From assembly GCA_902168225.1 (NCBI GenBank), contig CABHOW010000161.1:1-41570 (forward strand): a DNA stretch of 41,570 nt, given 5' to 3'. The notes under the pieces were generated by a model. It worked only from the letters and a program-made list of their open reading frames with translations, was not told where the DNA came from and ran no database searches. Position 1 is the stretch's first letter. The number at the start of each line of letters is the position of its first letter. Source of the stretch: an uncultured Flavihumibacter sp. Its GTDB lineage: Bacteria > Bacteroidota > Bacteroidia > Chitinophagales > Chitinophagaceae. Shown piece by piece: positions 23,430 through 32,078 of this stretch. The translations under genes and the position numbers were made by a program.

Positions 23430-24509
23430 TTATTTGTCTGCACCAACGGTGATAACAGATTTGAGCTCCTCAAAAAAAGTTTTAATGAAATCAAATGAAA
23501 GGGGCTTAGTAATGTAATCTATTACTACTTTATACCCTCTCGCTTTTTCACGATCCCTATTATCTATAGATGATGAGAGCACAATCACATTCGAAGCAGT
23601 AGAAAAGGCACTGTAATCGCTTAAAAAATCCCAGCCACCCCTGCCGGGAAAATTAATGTCGAGAAAAACAAGTGACTCATGAAGACTATCTACTTGCCTC
23701 AAATATGAAAGTGCTTCATCAATATCTAGAAAAACCTCTACCTGCATTTTAGGTAAAATGGCTTGTACAATTTTTTTATTTAATACGTTGGTAAGTACAT
23801 CATCGTCAATAAAAACAATTCTTTTATAGCCGTTACCTTCTTTCCCAGTATCAAAAAAACCATCATTCTGATTAAACGAAAGCTTATGATTTAATTTAAA
23901 AATGGCTGAATTAATTAACTGAATCGATTTTTTGGCTTCAGAAATTAAGTCGAGCCGTTCAGCGTCGGTAATAAATCTATTATCAAGTAAATTTACGATC
24001 GATTGAATTTTAGCATATTCATGCCGCATTTCATGTGAGGTAATAAAAGAAAGTTCCTGTAATCTGGCCTTATATTTTTCAGTTTGTAATTCTGTATACT
24101 TCCGCTCGGTAATATCTTGCGATATACCCAATAAATAAATAACATTATCCCCTACCTTTTCAAAGACGAATAACCGGGTTTGGAAAAATAAATAATTACC
24201 ATTCTTGGTTTTACAACGGGTTTCTACTTCCTGCATTTCATCAGTACCCATATTTAAACTATGCTTGAGTGCATTTTGTACTGCATCCCAGTCTTCCGGA
24301 TGCGTAATAGATCGTAAAGAAATACAGCTAACCGCTTCACCGGATAACTCTTCAAACCCGAGTAATTCATTCAATACTTTATTTCGCACAATAAATTTTC
24401 GCTCTTTCACATCGTAAACAAAAACCATATCTGGTAATCTGTGAAAAACTGTTTCCAGCAAGGCATGCTGATTTACGCGCTTAGGGAAAAGGTTATTATC
24501 GGTATACAT
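23430..24509 (-). CDS. PAS-DHp-REC signalling protein without ATPase domain
   Basis: 359 residues, cytoplasmic. A PAS/PAC domain is at about 18-135 (PDMVFVYDVKERKFIVRN ... YLLGISQDITERKYTE). A DHp-like segment carries SHEMRHEYAKI (H159, H163). A receiver domain is at about 228-350, with IDDD, FLDINFPG (D284), LSSS and TKPL. As in the 20371-22254 paralogue, the HATPase domain is absent and the canonical SHExRxPL box reads SHEMRHEY. A diversified pair of such proteins around two response regulators suggests a dedicated relay. Confidence 0.85.
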   Translation of the reverse strand: MYTDNNLFPKRVNQHALLETVFHRLPDMVFVYDVKERKFIVRNKVLNELLGFEELSGEAVSCISLRSITHPEDWDAVQNALKHSLNMGTDEMQEVETRCKTKNGNYLFFQTRLFVFEKVGDNVIYLLGISQDITERKYTELQTEKYKARLQELSFITSHEMRHEYAKIQSIVNLLDNRFITDAERLDLISEAKKSIQLINSAIFKLNHKLSFNQNDGFFDTGKEGNGYKRIVFIDDDVLTNVLNKKIVQAILPKMQVEVFLDIDEALSYLRQVDSLHESLVFLDINFPGRGGWDFLSDYSAFSTASNVIVLSSSIDNRDREKARGYKVVIDYITKPLSFDFIKTFFEELKSVITVGADK

Positions 24510-24524
24510 GGGTGTGATATTTAT

Positions 24525-24731
24525 TTAAATATTGAATTGATGTAAGGTTCCATACCAAGAATGGAAATAAGAAAACAACCATAAAATAATATAGATAGTT
24601 ACAATTAGTTTTATGATGAATACCCGAATATTATGTACGGAAAACACTTTTCCGAGAAATTCAGCTACCTGAAAAAAACTCAGTAAAGCGTAAGAAATAA
24701 GTAGATGCTTAAATGGCTCTTTCTGATTCAT
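24525..24731 (-). CDS. Possible small membrane protein
   Basis: 68 residues with two hydrophobic stretches (about 9-30 and 37-56). It stops 15 nt before the PAS-DHp-REC start, compatible with one transcript. No family recognised, and AT-rich DNA often yields hydrophobic chance frames, so this is doubtful. Apart from this frame, the 405-nt region 24510-24914 holds only a dyad near the sigma-54 regulator gene. Confidence 0.3.
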   Translation of the reverse strand: MNQKEPFKHLLISYALLSFFQVAEFLGKVFSVHNIRVFIIKLIVTIYIILWLFSYFHSWYGTLHQFNI

Positions 24732-24883
24732 TCTTTATTTTCCTGAAGAATACGAAATACTATGCCACTAATACCAACATTGATTTTCAACACATTATGC
24801 ATTTTTTATTTGTAGTGATTTTCACAATTTTGGGAGAGCTTTCCATTTTTGGGATTTTCTTACATTTTTTCTTTAGAAGTAGC

Positions 24884-24896
24884 ACTACTTTGTAGT
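24884..24896 (+). promoter_or_regulatory. Dyad before the sigma-54 activator gene
   Basis: ACTAC-TTT-GTAGT, extended by TAGC/GCTA with a 2-nt bulge, ends 18 nt before ATG 24915. It may be an operator; CTACTTTG inside it is a poor -7 match. Confidence 0.3.
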
Positions 24897-24914
24897 AAGC
24901 TAAAACAATTTTCA

Positions 24915-26276
24915 ATGAAACCAACCAAGCCATTAAAGATTTTTATCCTGGAAGACGATCTCTGGTATGGTACTATGCTGGAACACTACTTAAGCTTAAA
25001 TCCCGACTATCACGTTACAAGATTCGAAAACGAGAAAGAATTTTTTAACCGAATTCATGAGAACCCTGATGTAGTAACACTCGATTATACCTTAAGTGAG
25101 CAAAACGGAAATAAAGTGCTCAAAAAAATAAAAGCTACAAACCCGGATACTGAAGTTATCATGATATCCGGGCAAGAAGACATTGCTACTGCAGTAGAAT
25201 TATTAAAACTTGGAGCGTTTGACTATATCGTAAAAGATGAGGATACCAAAGATAGGTTATGGAACACCCTCATTCATTTACAAGAAATAAAGGGTTTAAA
25301 AAAAGAAGTAGAAACACTGAAAGATGAATTGAAAAAAACCTACGATTTTTCTAAAGTAATTATAGGTCAAAGTGATGCCATAAAAAAAGTGTTCAGCTTA
25401 ATTGAGAAAGCAACAAAAACAAATATTACAGTTTCTATAACAGGAGAAACAGGTACGGGCAAAGAAATGGTAGCAAAAGCCATACACTATAATTCTGCTC
25501 GTCAAAAAAACCCCTTTATTGCCATTAATGTAGCAGCCATTCCAAAAGATTTATTAGAAACAGAGTTATTTGGTCATGAAAAAGGCGCTTTTACAGGAGC
25601 TGTTGGCCGACGGATCGGAAAATTTGAAGAAGCTAATAAGGGTACTATCTTTTTAGATGAGATAGGAGAAATGGATATGCATTTGCAAGCAAAATTATTA
25701 CGGGTATTACAAGAAAGAGAAATTACCAGAGTGGGAGGTAATGTATTGGTACCGATAGATGTACGCATCATCGTAGCCACCCATAGAGATTTACTGACAG
25801 AAGTAACAAACAAAACATTTAGAGAAGACCTGTATTATAGATTACTGGGGTTACCGATAGCATTACCTCCATTACGAGATCGGGGTAATGATATTCTTAT
25901 TCTTGCCAAATACTTTATTCAAAGTTTTTGTACAGATAATAGGATGCAGCTAAAATCACTATCAACCGAAGCGCAGCAAAAATTAAAAAGCTATCATTAT
26001 CCCGGGAATGTTAGGGAGCTAAAATCATTGATGGAGTTAGCAACCGTAATGAGTGATACACTAACGATCGAGGCAGCCGATATCAATCTAGAAACAGTTA
26101 ATCATTTTGGGAACTTACTCCAAAAAGAAACTACTTTAAGAGAATATGAAACGCAGATTATACAGCATTTTTTGAACAAATATGACCAAGACGTAATGCT
26201 GGTATCAAAAAAGTTAGATATCGGTAAATCTACAATTTACAGAATGTTACAAAATGGTGAGGTAGCTGTTCGCTAA
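24915..26276 (+). CDS. Sigma-54-dependent response regulator (NtrC family)
   Basis: 453 residues. The receiver domain (about 8-120) has LEDD, phospho-acceptor in TLDYTLSEQNG, and VKDE. The AAA+ domain has Walker A GETGTGKE (177-184), the sigma-54-contacting loop GAFTGA (224-229), Walker B FLDEIGEMD and an R-finger region. A Fis-type helix-turn-helix closes the protein (LVSKKLDIGKSTIYRMLQNG). Phosphorylated hexamers open sigma-54 promoters. I chose ATG 24915 (MKPTKPLKIFILEDD), because the 22 extra upstream codons are not family-like. The stop is 1 nt before the hybrid kinase ATG, so that kinase is the likely partner. Confidence 0.95.
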   Translation: MKPTKPLKIFILEDDLWYGTMLEHYLSLNPDYHVTRFENEKEFFNRIHENPDVVTLDYTLSEQNGNKVLKKIKATNPDTEVIMISGQEDIATAVELLKLGAFDYIVKDEDTKDRLWNTLIHLQEIKGLKKEVETLKDELKKTYDFSKVIIGQSDAIKKVFSLIEKATKTNITVSITGETGTGKEMVAKAIHYNSARQKNPFIAINVAAIPKDLLETELFGHEKGAFTGAVGRRIGKFEEANKGTIFLDEIGEMDMHLQAKLLRVLQEREITRVGGNVLVPIDVRIIVATHRDLLTEVTNKTFREDLYYRLLGLPIALPPLRDRGNDILILAKYFIQSFCTDNRMQLKSLSTEAQQKLKSYHYPGNVRELKSLMELATVMSDTLTIEAADINLETVNHFGNLLQKETTLREYETQIIQHFLNKYDQDVMLVSKKLDIGKSTIYRMLQNGEVAVR

Positions 26277-26277
26277 T

Positions 26278-28731
26278 ATGGAATCTTCTGCTACCATACA
26301 ATTATTAGAAACAGCCTTAGAAATGGAAAGAGCTGCACGATACGCTGCAGAAAGAAAACTATTGGAAAAGCAAAAAGAATTAAATGCTTTAATAAGTAAT
26401 GAAAAAAATATAAGTAGCTTCCCTTCCAATTTTTTTAACCCTCCCTTGCTCGATACAATCACCTCTCATCTACAAACAGGGATATTGGTAGAGAACGAAA
26501 CAGGGTTGATCGTTACAGCAAATACTACTTTTTGCAATATCTTCGAAATAAATATTCCCCTTGCCAATATGATTGGTAATGATATTTTCCAAAAAAAGCT
26601 TTTCTCCCCTAATTTATTTGTTGATTATAATTATTTTTTACAAAAAACAAATGAGATACTCAATAATCGAATACCTGTTCATAGCGATATTCTTGAGCTG
26701 AAATCCGGAATCATTATTGAGCGCGATTATATACCCATCATTCAAGATGGGGATTATAAAGGTCATATTTGGTACTATCACAATACCACTGAAAAAAATA
26801 ATTTCGAGAAAAGGATCCAAACCCAAAAAAAATTATATGAAAATATCTTGCAGGCTATGCCTGCCGATATTGCTGTTTTTAATCCTGAGCATGCCGATTT
26901 ATTCTTAAATCCGATAGCCATTAAAGATGCAGCACTTAGAAAATGGGTAATTGAATGGTTGATCAGCAACCAGGAGGGGCAAAAAGACGTTATTAACTGG
27001 GAAGAAGAAAGCGCTTATAAATTACTTTTCAATCAAGTAATAAAGGAAAAGAAAACCGGATCTATTGAGGAAACCAGGGTGAATGAATTTGGTAAAGAAG
27101 AGTATTTTTTAAGGCATTTACACCCGGTTTTGAACGATAATAATGAGATCGCCATACTCATTGGTTACACCACAAACATAACAGAACGCGTAATAGCGGA
27201 AAAAGCCATTCTGAAAGCAAAAGCATTTACAGAAGAAATGGCGAAAGCCAAAGAGTTTTTCATGGCTAATATAAGCCATGAAATTAGAACCCCAATGAAT
27301 GGCATCATGGGCCTGATACAATTATTACTTAAAACAAAACTCAACGGGAAACAAGAAAAACTCATTTCGTTGATGAACCATACAGCAGAAGAACTGATGG
27401 TTGTTGTAAATGATATTTTACAATTTGAAAAGATCAGTTTGGGAAAAGTAACGCTGGAAAATATAGTTTTTGACCCCATTCTTCAAATAACTAAAACGGT
27501 AAACACTTTTAGGCATAGGGCAAAAGAAAAGAAAATTTTTTTACGCATACAAAAACCAAAAGATAAAGATACCATAAATGTCATAGGCGACCCTCACCGA
27601 CTTCATCAAATACTCACCAATTTAATTGCGAATGCTATCAAATTTACTTCGATAGGGGGTGTAACTATACAAATTCAAACAGCTGTAGAAAAAAATAAAA
27701 TATTACTTACTATCCGGGTAAAGGATACCGGTACAGGTATACCGAAAGAAAAATTAAACTGTATTTTTTCACCTTTTGTTCAGGCAGATGATACAATAGC
27801 CAAACAATATGAAGGGACCGGTTTAGGGCTCAGCATCTGCAAAAATTTAATAGACCTGCATAAGGGGTCTATCACAGTATCTAGCGAAATTAATAAAGGA
27901 ACAAATTTTGAAGTTACGATTCCTTACCTGCAAATAAGTAAGGATGCTATTCATCAAGTTTCGGGTAATACTAATTTGCCGGCTATAAACGGGAAAAAGA
28001 TATTAATTGTAGAAGATGTTCCATTAAACACATTGATAGCGGAAGAATTCTTACAAAATCATGGGGCTATCACACAATGCGTTGATTCCGGACTTGCTGC
28101 CGTTAATGCCGTAGAAAAAGAAAATTTCGATTTGATACTCATGGATATTGCCATGTCTGAAATGGATGGTTTAACTGCAACCCGCATTATTCGTGGGCTA
28201 CCGGATAAAAAGAAAGCCCAAATACCTATTATTGCATTATCTGCAAATGCATCAGATGTAGATAAGGAAGCTTATAGGGCAGCAGGAATGCAAGGATCTA
28301 TTTCCAAACCATTTTCTGAGGAAAATCTCATCAATACGATTGCCAGTATTTGCAACATAGATACTACTCCGTTCCCTTATAACGCTACGATTCTCCAAAA
28401 AACAGGAAGAAGCAAAGCTGCCTTTGTTGAAAAGATGGTCTCTCTTTTCTTACTCACTGCACCATCAGACGTATCCCGCTTAAAGATAGCTATTCAAGAA
28501 AAAAATTGGACACTGGTTCATCAAATAGCTCATCGGATGAAATCCAGTTTCGATGGTATGGGCATAACATCCCTCAAATCTACCATTCGAGAGGTTGAAA
28601 ATATAGCTAAAACAAATCCCGACCCGAATCGGTTACATGTTTTATTCAATAACATCGCTAAAGCCACCGAAAAAGTGGTCGAAGCATTATCTGCCGATTT
28701 CCCAAAAAGTACCGCTCTCCCAATCGAATAA
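26278..28731 (+). CDS. Hybrid sensor histidine kinase, PAS-PAS-HisKA-HATPase-REC-HPt
   Basis: 817 residues, no membrane segment, so it senses in the cytoplasm. An N-terminal coiled coil (about 5-40) is followed by two PAS-like domains (about 55-175 and 185-310), HisKA with ISHEIRTPMNG (H334), HATPase with the DTGTGIP and GTGLGLSICKNL boxes, a receiver with LMDIAMSEMDG (D623), and an HPt domain with AHRMKSSFDGMG (H752). It is a complete four-step phosphorelay in one chain, like ArcB/BarA. Genetic coupling to the NtrC-type regulator suggests that this regulator is the end target. The CA-less proteins nearby could receive or drain phosphate from its HPt domain (inference). Confidence 0.94.
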   Translation: MESSATIQLLETALEMERAARYAAERKLLEKQKELNALISNEKNISSFPSNFFNPPLLDTITSHLQTGILVENETGLIVTANTTFCNIFEINIPLANMIGNDIFQKKLFSPNLFVDYNYFLQKTNEILNNRIPVHSDILELKSGIIIERDYIPIIQDGDYKGHIWYYHNTTEKNNFEKRIQTQKKLYENILQAMPADIAVFNPEHADLFLNPIAIKDAALRKWVIEWLISNQEGQKDVINWEEESAYKLLFNQVIKEKKTGSIEETRVNEFGKEEYFLRHLHPVLNDNNEIAILIGYTTNITERVIAEKAILKAKAFTEEMAKAKEFFMANISHEIRTPMNGIMGLIQLLLKTKLNGKQEKLISLMNHTAEELMVVVNDILQFEKISLGKVTLENIVFDPILQITKTVNTFRHRAKEKKIFLRIQKPKDKDTINVIGDPHRLHQILTNLIANAIKFTSIGGVTIQIQTAVEKNKILLTIRVKDTGTGIPKEKLNCIFSPFVQADDTIAKQYEGTGLGLSICKNLIDLHKGSITVSSEINKGTNFEVTIPYLQISKDAIHQVSGNTNLPAINGKKILIVEDVPLNTLIAEEFLQNHGAITQCVDSGLAAVNAVEKENFDLILMDIAMSEMDGLTATRIIRGLPDKKKAQIPIIALSANASDVDKEAYRAAGMQGSISKPFSEENLINTIASICNIDTTPFPYNATILQKTGRSKAAFVEKMVSLFLLTAPSDVSRLKIAIQEKNWTLVHQIAHRMKSSFDGMGITSLKSTIREVENIAKTNPDPNRLHVLFNNIAKATEKVVEALSADFPKSTALPIE

Positions 28732-28754
28732 TTTTTTCCAAAAAATGGAAAAAA
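28732..28754 (+). terminator. Weak hairpin after the hybrid kinase gene
   Basis: TTTTTTCCA and TGGAAAAAA pair around five A, directly after the stop. The stem is mostly A-U and no clean U-run follows, so it is a weak candidate. The gap to the next gene (28755-28885) also holds a sigma-54-like TTGGCA element near 28813-28828. Confidence 0.35.
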
Positions 28755-28885
28755 GGGACTTTTATTTAAATTTCAACTATCTGATATTCAAATAGTTAAG
28801 CGAAAATTGCATTTGGCATTTAATTCGTATACCTATTAACGATTCTATCACCCCGCCAGGAATCAGATTAAAAATATACGGATAT

Positions 28886-30022
28886 ATGGAAATTATTCAC
28901 CTGGTATCGGGTAAATTAACTGGCAACACTGCTTTGGTAGCAGCAATTAACAATTTGGCTTCTGAACAGGTTAGGCTTGGGCATCAAGTTACCTTATGGG
29001 AAATTTCAGAAGAAGCGAACGATTATTTTCAGCTAAAATCTTACAAAACGGTACTATTCCCGGCAAAGCCTTTTATTTGGACTACAACCAATGCCATTGC
29101 TTCAGCCATTCAAAAACTACACCCCGGAATTATTGTTCATATACATGGGAGTTTTGTTCCTATTTATTTTACTATAGCTTATCATTTGCGAAAAATGAAT
29201 ATCCCATTTGTATACACCACTTATGGTATGTATCAAAAAGAAGAAATTAAAACACATGGCTTCTTACGGCAATTATACTTCCAACTTTTTGAGCAAATGT
29301 TGATACGATGGTCGTCTGCCTTACATATTACAGGTGCCAATGAAAAAGAAATCTTAGCCCAAACACAAACAGATGTAAACAAAAAACTGGTTCTTATACC
29401 CAATGGGTTAACCAATGAAAACAGATTTATACCTCCGAAAATAAAGCGCACAGATGAGCCTGTTTTTGGATTCTGCGGTCGGTTAGATATTCATGCCAAA
29501 GGTTTGGATATTTTATTACGCGGCTTTGCAGAATATAAATTAAAGTATTTTGAAAAAGGAGTGCTTTGGATTATTGGAGATGGAGAAGGCAAAGAACCAT
29601 TATATGAACTAGCCAATGAATTAGGTATTCGTTCCTTTATATCTTTTAAAGGAAATGTGTACGGTCTTAGAAAATTCGAGATGATCAGTAAAATTGATGT
29701 ATTTGTAAGACCTTCCAGAGTTGAACATTTTCCCTCCGCTATATTAGAAGCTGCTTCCTCTTCTGTACCAAGCATTGTATCAAGTGCCACTAATATGGGC
29801 GAGTATATCACACAATATGATGCAGGATATGTATTAGGTGAAAACACACCCAACGCATTAGCAAAATTATTTCTGAAAGCTTATCAAGACATTAAAAATT
29901 ATCGATGGGATCATAAAAGACGGAATGCTTTTAGGATGGTAAATGAAAAATTTCAATGGAGTCGTATAGCTGAGGAGCATATCCATGTTTATGAAAAAGT
30001 ACTAGATCACCAAGCCGCTTAG
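28886..30022 (+). CDS. Glycosyltransferase family 4
   Basis: 378 residues, GT-B fold. The N-terminal half binds the acceptor (IIHLVSGKLTGNTALVAAIN ... HIHGSFVPIYFTIAYHLRKM). The C-terminal half has the nucleotide-sugar site (FGFCGRLDIHAKGLDILL ... RPSRVEHFPSAILEAASSSV) with the conserved E-x7-E-like region. It probably builds a surface polysaccharide or glycolipid; donor and acceptor are unknown. It is followed after 8 nt by a second, partial glycosyltransferase. The 154-nt leader contains a weak sigma-54-like element. Confidence 0.9.
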   Translation: MEIIHLVSGKLTGNTALVAAINNLASEQVRLGHQVTLWEISEEANDYFQLKSYKTVLFPAKPFIWTTTNAIASAIQKLHPGIIVHIHGSFVPIYFTIAYHLRKMNIPFVYTTYGMYQKEEIKTHGFLRQLYFQLFEQMLIRWSSALHITGANEKEILAQTQTDVNKKLVLIPNGLTNENRFIPPKIKRTDEPVFGFCGRLDIHAKGLDILLRGFAEYKLKYFEKGVLWIIGDGEGKEPLYELANELGIRSFISFKGNVYGLRKFEMISKIDVFVRPSRVEHFPSAILEAASSSVPSIVSSATNMGEYITQYDAGYVLGENTPNALAKLFLKAYQDIKNYRWDHKRRNAFRMVNEKFQWSRIAEEHIHVYEKVLDHQAA

Positions 30023-30030
30023 CATAAGAT

Positions 30031-30699
30031 ATGTATACCATGAGCTTTATTCCCCGCAGAGAATGGTTAGAAACCCATTGCAAACATGAGCCTGTACAAC
30101 AAAAAGATTCTATCCATTACCCGTTTCTCTATGGTCGGTATGCTTTTACACAAACAAGTATCGAACCTGAGAACGACATCCATATTCTACTCGATTTATT
30201 TGAGCGGTTTACTTATTTCCCTTTAGTTATAAGTGGTAATTGGTATGCCAATAGTTATGCCGAAGCCTTATATATCAAATACAATTTATTTCAATCTGTA
30301 CATTTACTAGATACGGTAATGCCCGAACGAGTTTTGAATATGCTTCGTTCCAACTGCTATGTATATATTGAACCTAATCATATTGCCGCGAAGAACACCG
30401 CACTGGCAGAATCGATGTACTTACAACTCCCTACCATTGCCTATGCCAGCGAAACCAATATGCAAATTACCAATCATAAAGCTATGTATTACAAAACACC
30501 TGCTGAGTTACTTGCAGCGCTTCAATCACTTCACCCGGCTAAAGCGAGCAAATTGGGTCATACAATGAAAAAAGTAATAGAAGAAAAATTGAATGAAACT
30601 ATACCACCAATAAGCTACAACCGCGAAGATCGGCATGATCTACTCTCCCAAAAACCTCAAAACTACCATCCGAATAAACCTTACCCATATCTTGAGTAG
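30031..30699 (+). CDS. Glycosyltransferase C-terminal half (probably a truncated GT4, DUF1972-like)
   Basis: 222 residues covering only the C-terminal Rossmann half of a DUF1972/rhamnosyltransferase-type enzyme: IEPENDIHILLDLFERF, FPLVISGNWYANSYAEALYI, LNMLRSNCYVYIEPNHIAAK. The usual GGTNPSLLEAM motif reads AAKNTALAESM, and the N-terminal acceptor domain is missing. The last 34 residues are encoded antisense to the end of the convergent LuxE-like gene (101-nt overlap) and look unlike the family. Start ATG 30031, or ATG 30040 (MSFIPRREW). It may be a decayed enzyme, or a subunit working with the preceding glycosyltransferase. Confidence 0.65.
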   Translation: MYTMSFIPRREWLETHCKHEPVQQKDSIHYPFLYGRYAFTQTSIEPENDIHILLDLFERFTYFPLVISGNWYANSYAEALYIKYNLFQSVHLLDTVMPERVLNMLRSNCYVYIEPNHIAAKNTALAESMYLQLPTIAYASETNMQITNHKAMYYKTPAELLAALQSLHPAKASKLGHTMKKVIEEKLNETIPPISYNREDRHDLLSQKPQNYHPNKPYPYLE

Positions 30700-31576
30700 C
30701 AATAAATGAACAACTGTATACATTTGCTAAATCTATTATTTGCAATAACCCTTCTCCATACTCCCTCACTTCAAAAGGATCGTCTTCCGTTCTTACGAGT
30801 ACCTTCATCCAGGGAGGACAATAATACCTGCCATCTTTTTTAGCATAAGCTTGGCTCATCAATTCAGTCATACCATATTCCCCATGTATATGTTCCACCC
30901 CAAAGCCGTCCTGTAAACGCTTGTGTAATTCTTTTCTTGTGAGTTCTTTGCCCCTTCCCTTCATACCACCTGTTTCAACAATAATGGTATGATGTAATTG
31001 CTGAGGATTGGTAGCAACAAAATCGAGCAAGGCAAAAGTTACTCCAATGAGCATGGTAGGCTGTTTTTGTTCTTCTAAAGCTGCTAATGTATTAGCCAGC
31101 TCCGTATGATTATATAAGTAAAAACCACTGTCGGGGTGTGCCGACTTCTTTATCAAATGATCTGCCATATAAACCAATGACGAACCCGACCTTTCCAAAT
31201 AAGCCGGTAATAACGCCAATATGCACCAGTTACGAATACTTCCATAGAAGTATTCGAATGCCTTCGTAAAACTTCGCTCATATAAACCTATATCCCTCAC
31301 ATAGTGCCGGCTATTTACAGTACCCGTAGTGCCGCTGCTTTCAAAAACGATGTCGGGTTCAAACGCTCCTGTTATCACTTTGTGCGTTTTAAAAAAAGAC
31401 ACAGGCAACGCCGGGATAGTGGTAATACTCTTATCAGGTAAAGGCATGGGTGTTAACCCTGTCCATGTGCGGTAAATAGGGTTATTCTCCAGTTGATAGC
31501 GGTATTGGTCATAGGCTAGTGAGGAAAAATCGCTATCCGTTGCCTGAAATATATTGTTAAGGTTTGCAAAAGCCAC
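30599..31576 (-). CDS. LuxE-like acyl-protein synthetase
   Basis: 325 residues, ANL-type adenylating enzyme of the LuxE family (acyl-protein synthetase). Visible motifs are the P-loop-like ESSGTTGTVNSRHYV, the YGMTELMSQAY block and the C-terminal FGRVDHADLRGCSLLV. In luminous bacteria LuxE passes fatty acyl groups to a reductase, but here no luciferase or LuxC/LuxD genes are present; Bacteroidota relatives are thought to activate unknown carboxylates. The start is GTG 31576 (MAFANLNNIFQ), because no ATG fits and the frame is open further upstream. The C-terminus is antisense to 101 nt of the glycosyltransferase-like gene. Confidence 0.85.
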   Translation of the reverse strand: MAFANLNNIFQATDSDFSSLAYDQYRYQLENNPIYRTWTGLTPMPLPDKSITTIPALPVSFFKTHKVITGAFEPDIVFESSGTTGTVNSRHYVRDIGLYERSFTKAFEYFYGSIRNWCILALLPAYLERSGSSLVYMADHLIKKSAHPDSGFYLYNHTELANTLAALEEQKQPTMLIGVTFALLDFVATNPQQLHHTIIVETGGMKGRGKELTRKELHKRLQDGFGVEHIHGEYGMTELMSQAYAKKDGRYYCPPWMKVLVRTEDDPFEVREYGEGLLQIIDLANVYSCSFIATQDMGKVYSDGSFEVFGRVDHADLRGCSLLVV

Positions 31577-31600
31577 TTCCGCTAATTGTTGAGTTTTGTT

Positions 31601-31608
31601 TATTTTTG
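31601..31608 (+). promoter_or_regulatory. Candidate -7 element of the lipoprotein/UbiA-like/M42 genes
   Basis: TATTTTTG matches TAnnTTTG and lies 17 nt before ATG 31626. No TTG at the right distance was found. Confidence 0.4.
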
Positions 31609-31625
31609 AATAGAAAGAAAGACTA

Positions 31626-32078
31626 ATGAGAGCAAAAATATTAATACTGATTGCAATACCACTGTTTTTTTACGGTTGTAAGAAATCAACCTATACTTCA
31701 AAGCCACAAATCAGTTTACTACCCTTGAGTACGACCACACTAACGCAGGGTCAAATTTTGAAATTTGAAATAGAATTCACCGACAAGGAAGGAGATATTC
31801 AAGACACACTTTGGGTTCAGAAGGTATCCAGAACCTGCCCTACTACCCCAGGCGTACAATTTATCAGTCCAAATAAAATACCCGATTTTACCCCAACCCC
31901 TAATTTAAAGGGAACACTTGAAATTAGCTTTGTATATAATGCAAATGTAACAGGTATCCAGTCTATCGTAGGTTGCACCAATAGGAACGACACTTCTTTT
32001 TTTCGTTTTTGGATGAAAGATAAAGCGCAGAATAGAAGTGATACTATTTTTTCGCCCGATATCATTCTCATCAGATAA
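31626..32078 (+). CDS. Lipoprotein of unknown function
   Basis: 150 residues. The signal peptide with lipobox FYGC (cysteine near residue 18, followed by KK) predicts a lipid-anchored envelope protein. The rest looks like one beta-sandwich domain (TLTQGQILKFEIEFTDKEGD), with cysteines near 70 and 117 that could pair. No family recognised. The stop overlaps the ATG of the UbiA-like gene by 1 nt (TAATG), so the two are coupled. Confidence 0.72.
   Translation: MRAKILILIAIPLFFYGCKKSTYTSKPQISLLPLSTTTLTQGQILKFEIEFTDKEGDIQDTLWVQKVSRTCPTTPGVQFISPNKIPDFTPTPNLKGTLEISFVYNANVTGIQSIVGCTNRNDTSFFRFWMKDKAQNRSDTIFSPDIILIR

Noticed and set aside
24713..24895. 60-codon phenylalanine-rich plus-strand frame before the sigma-54 activator gene
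   Set aside because: Low-complexity T-rich DNA; it overlaps the leader of the real gene and has no recognisable domain.
27165..27479. 104-codon minus-strand frame inside the hybrid kinase gene
   Set aside because: Antisense to the conserved HisKA region; a shadow of strong coding on the plus strand.
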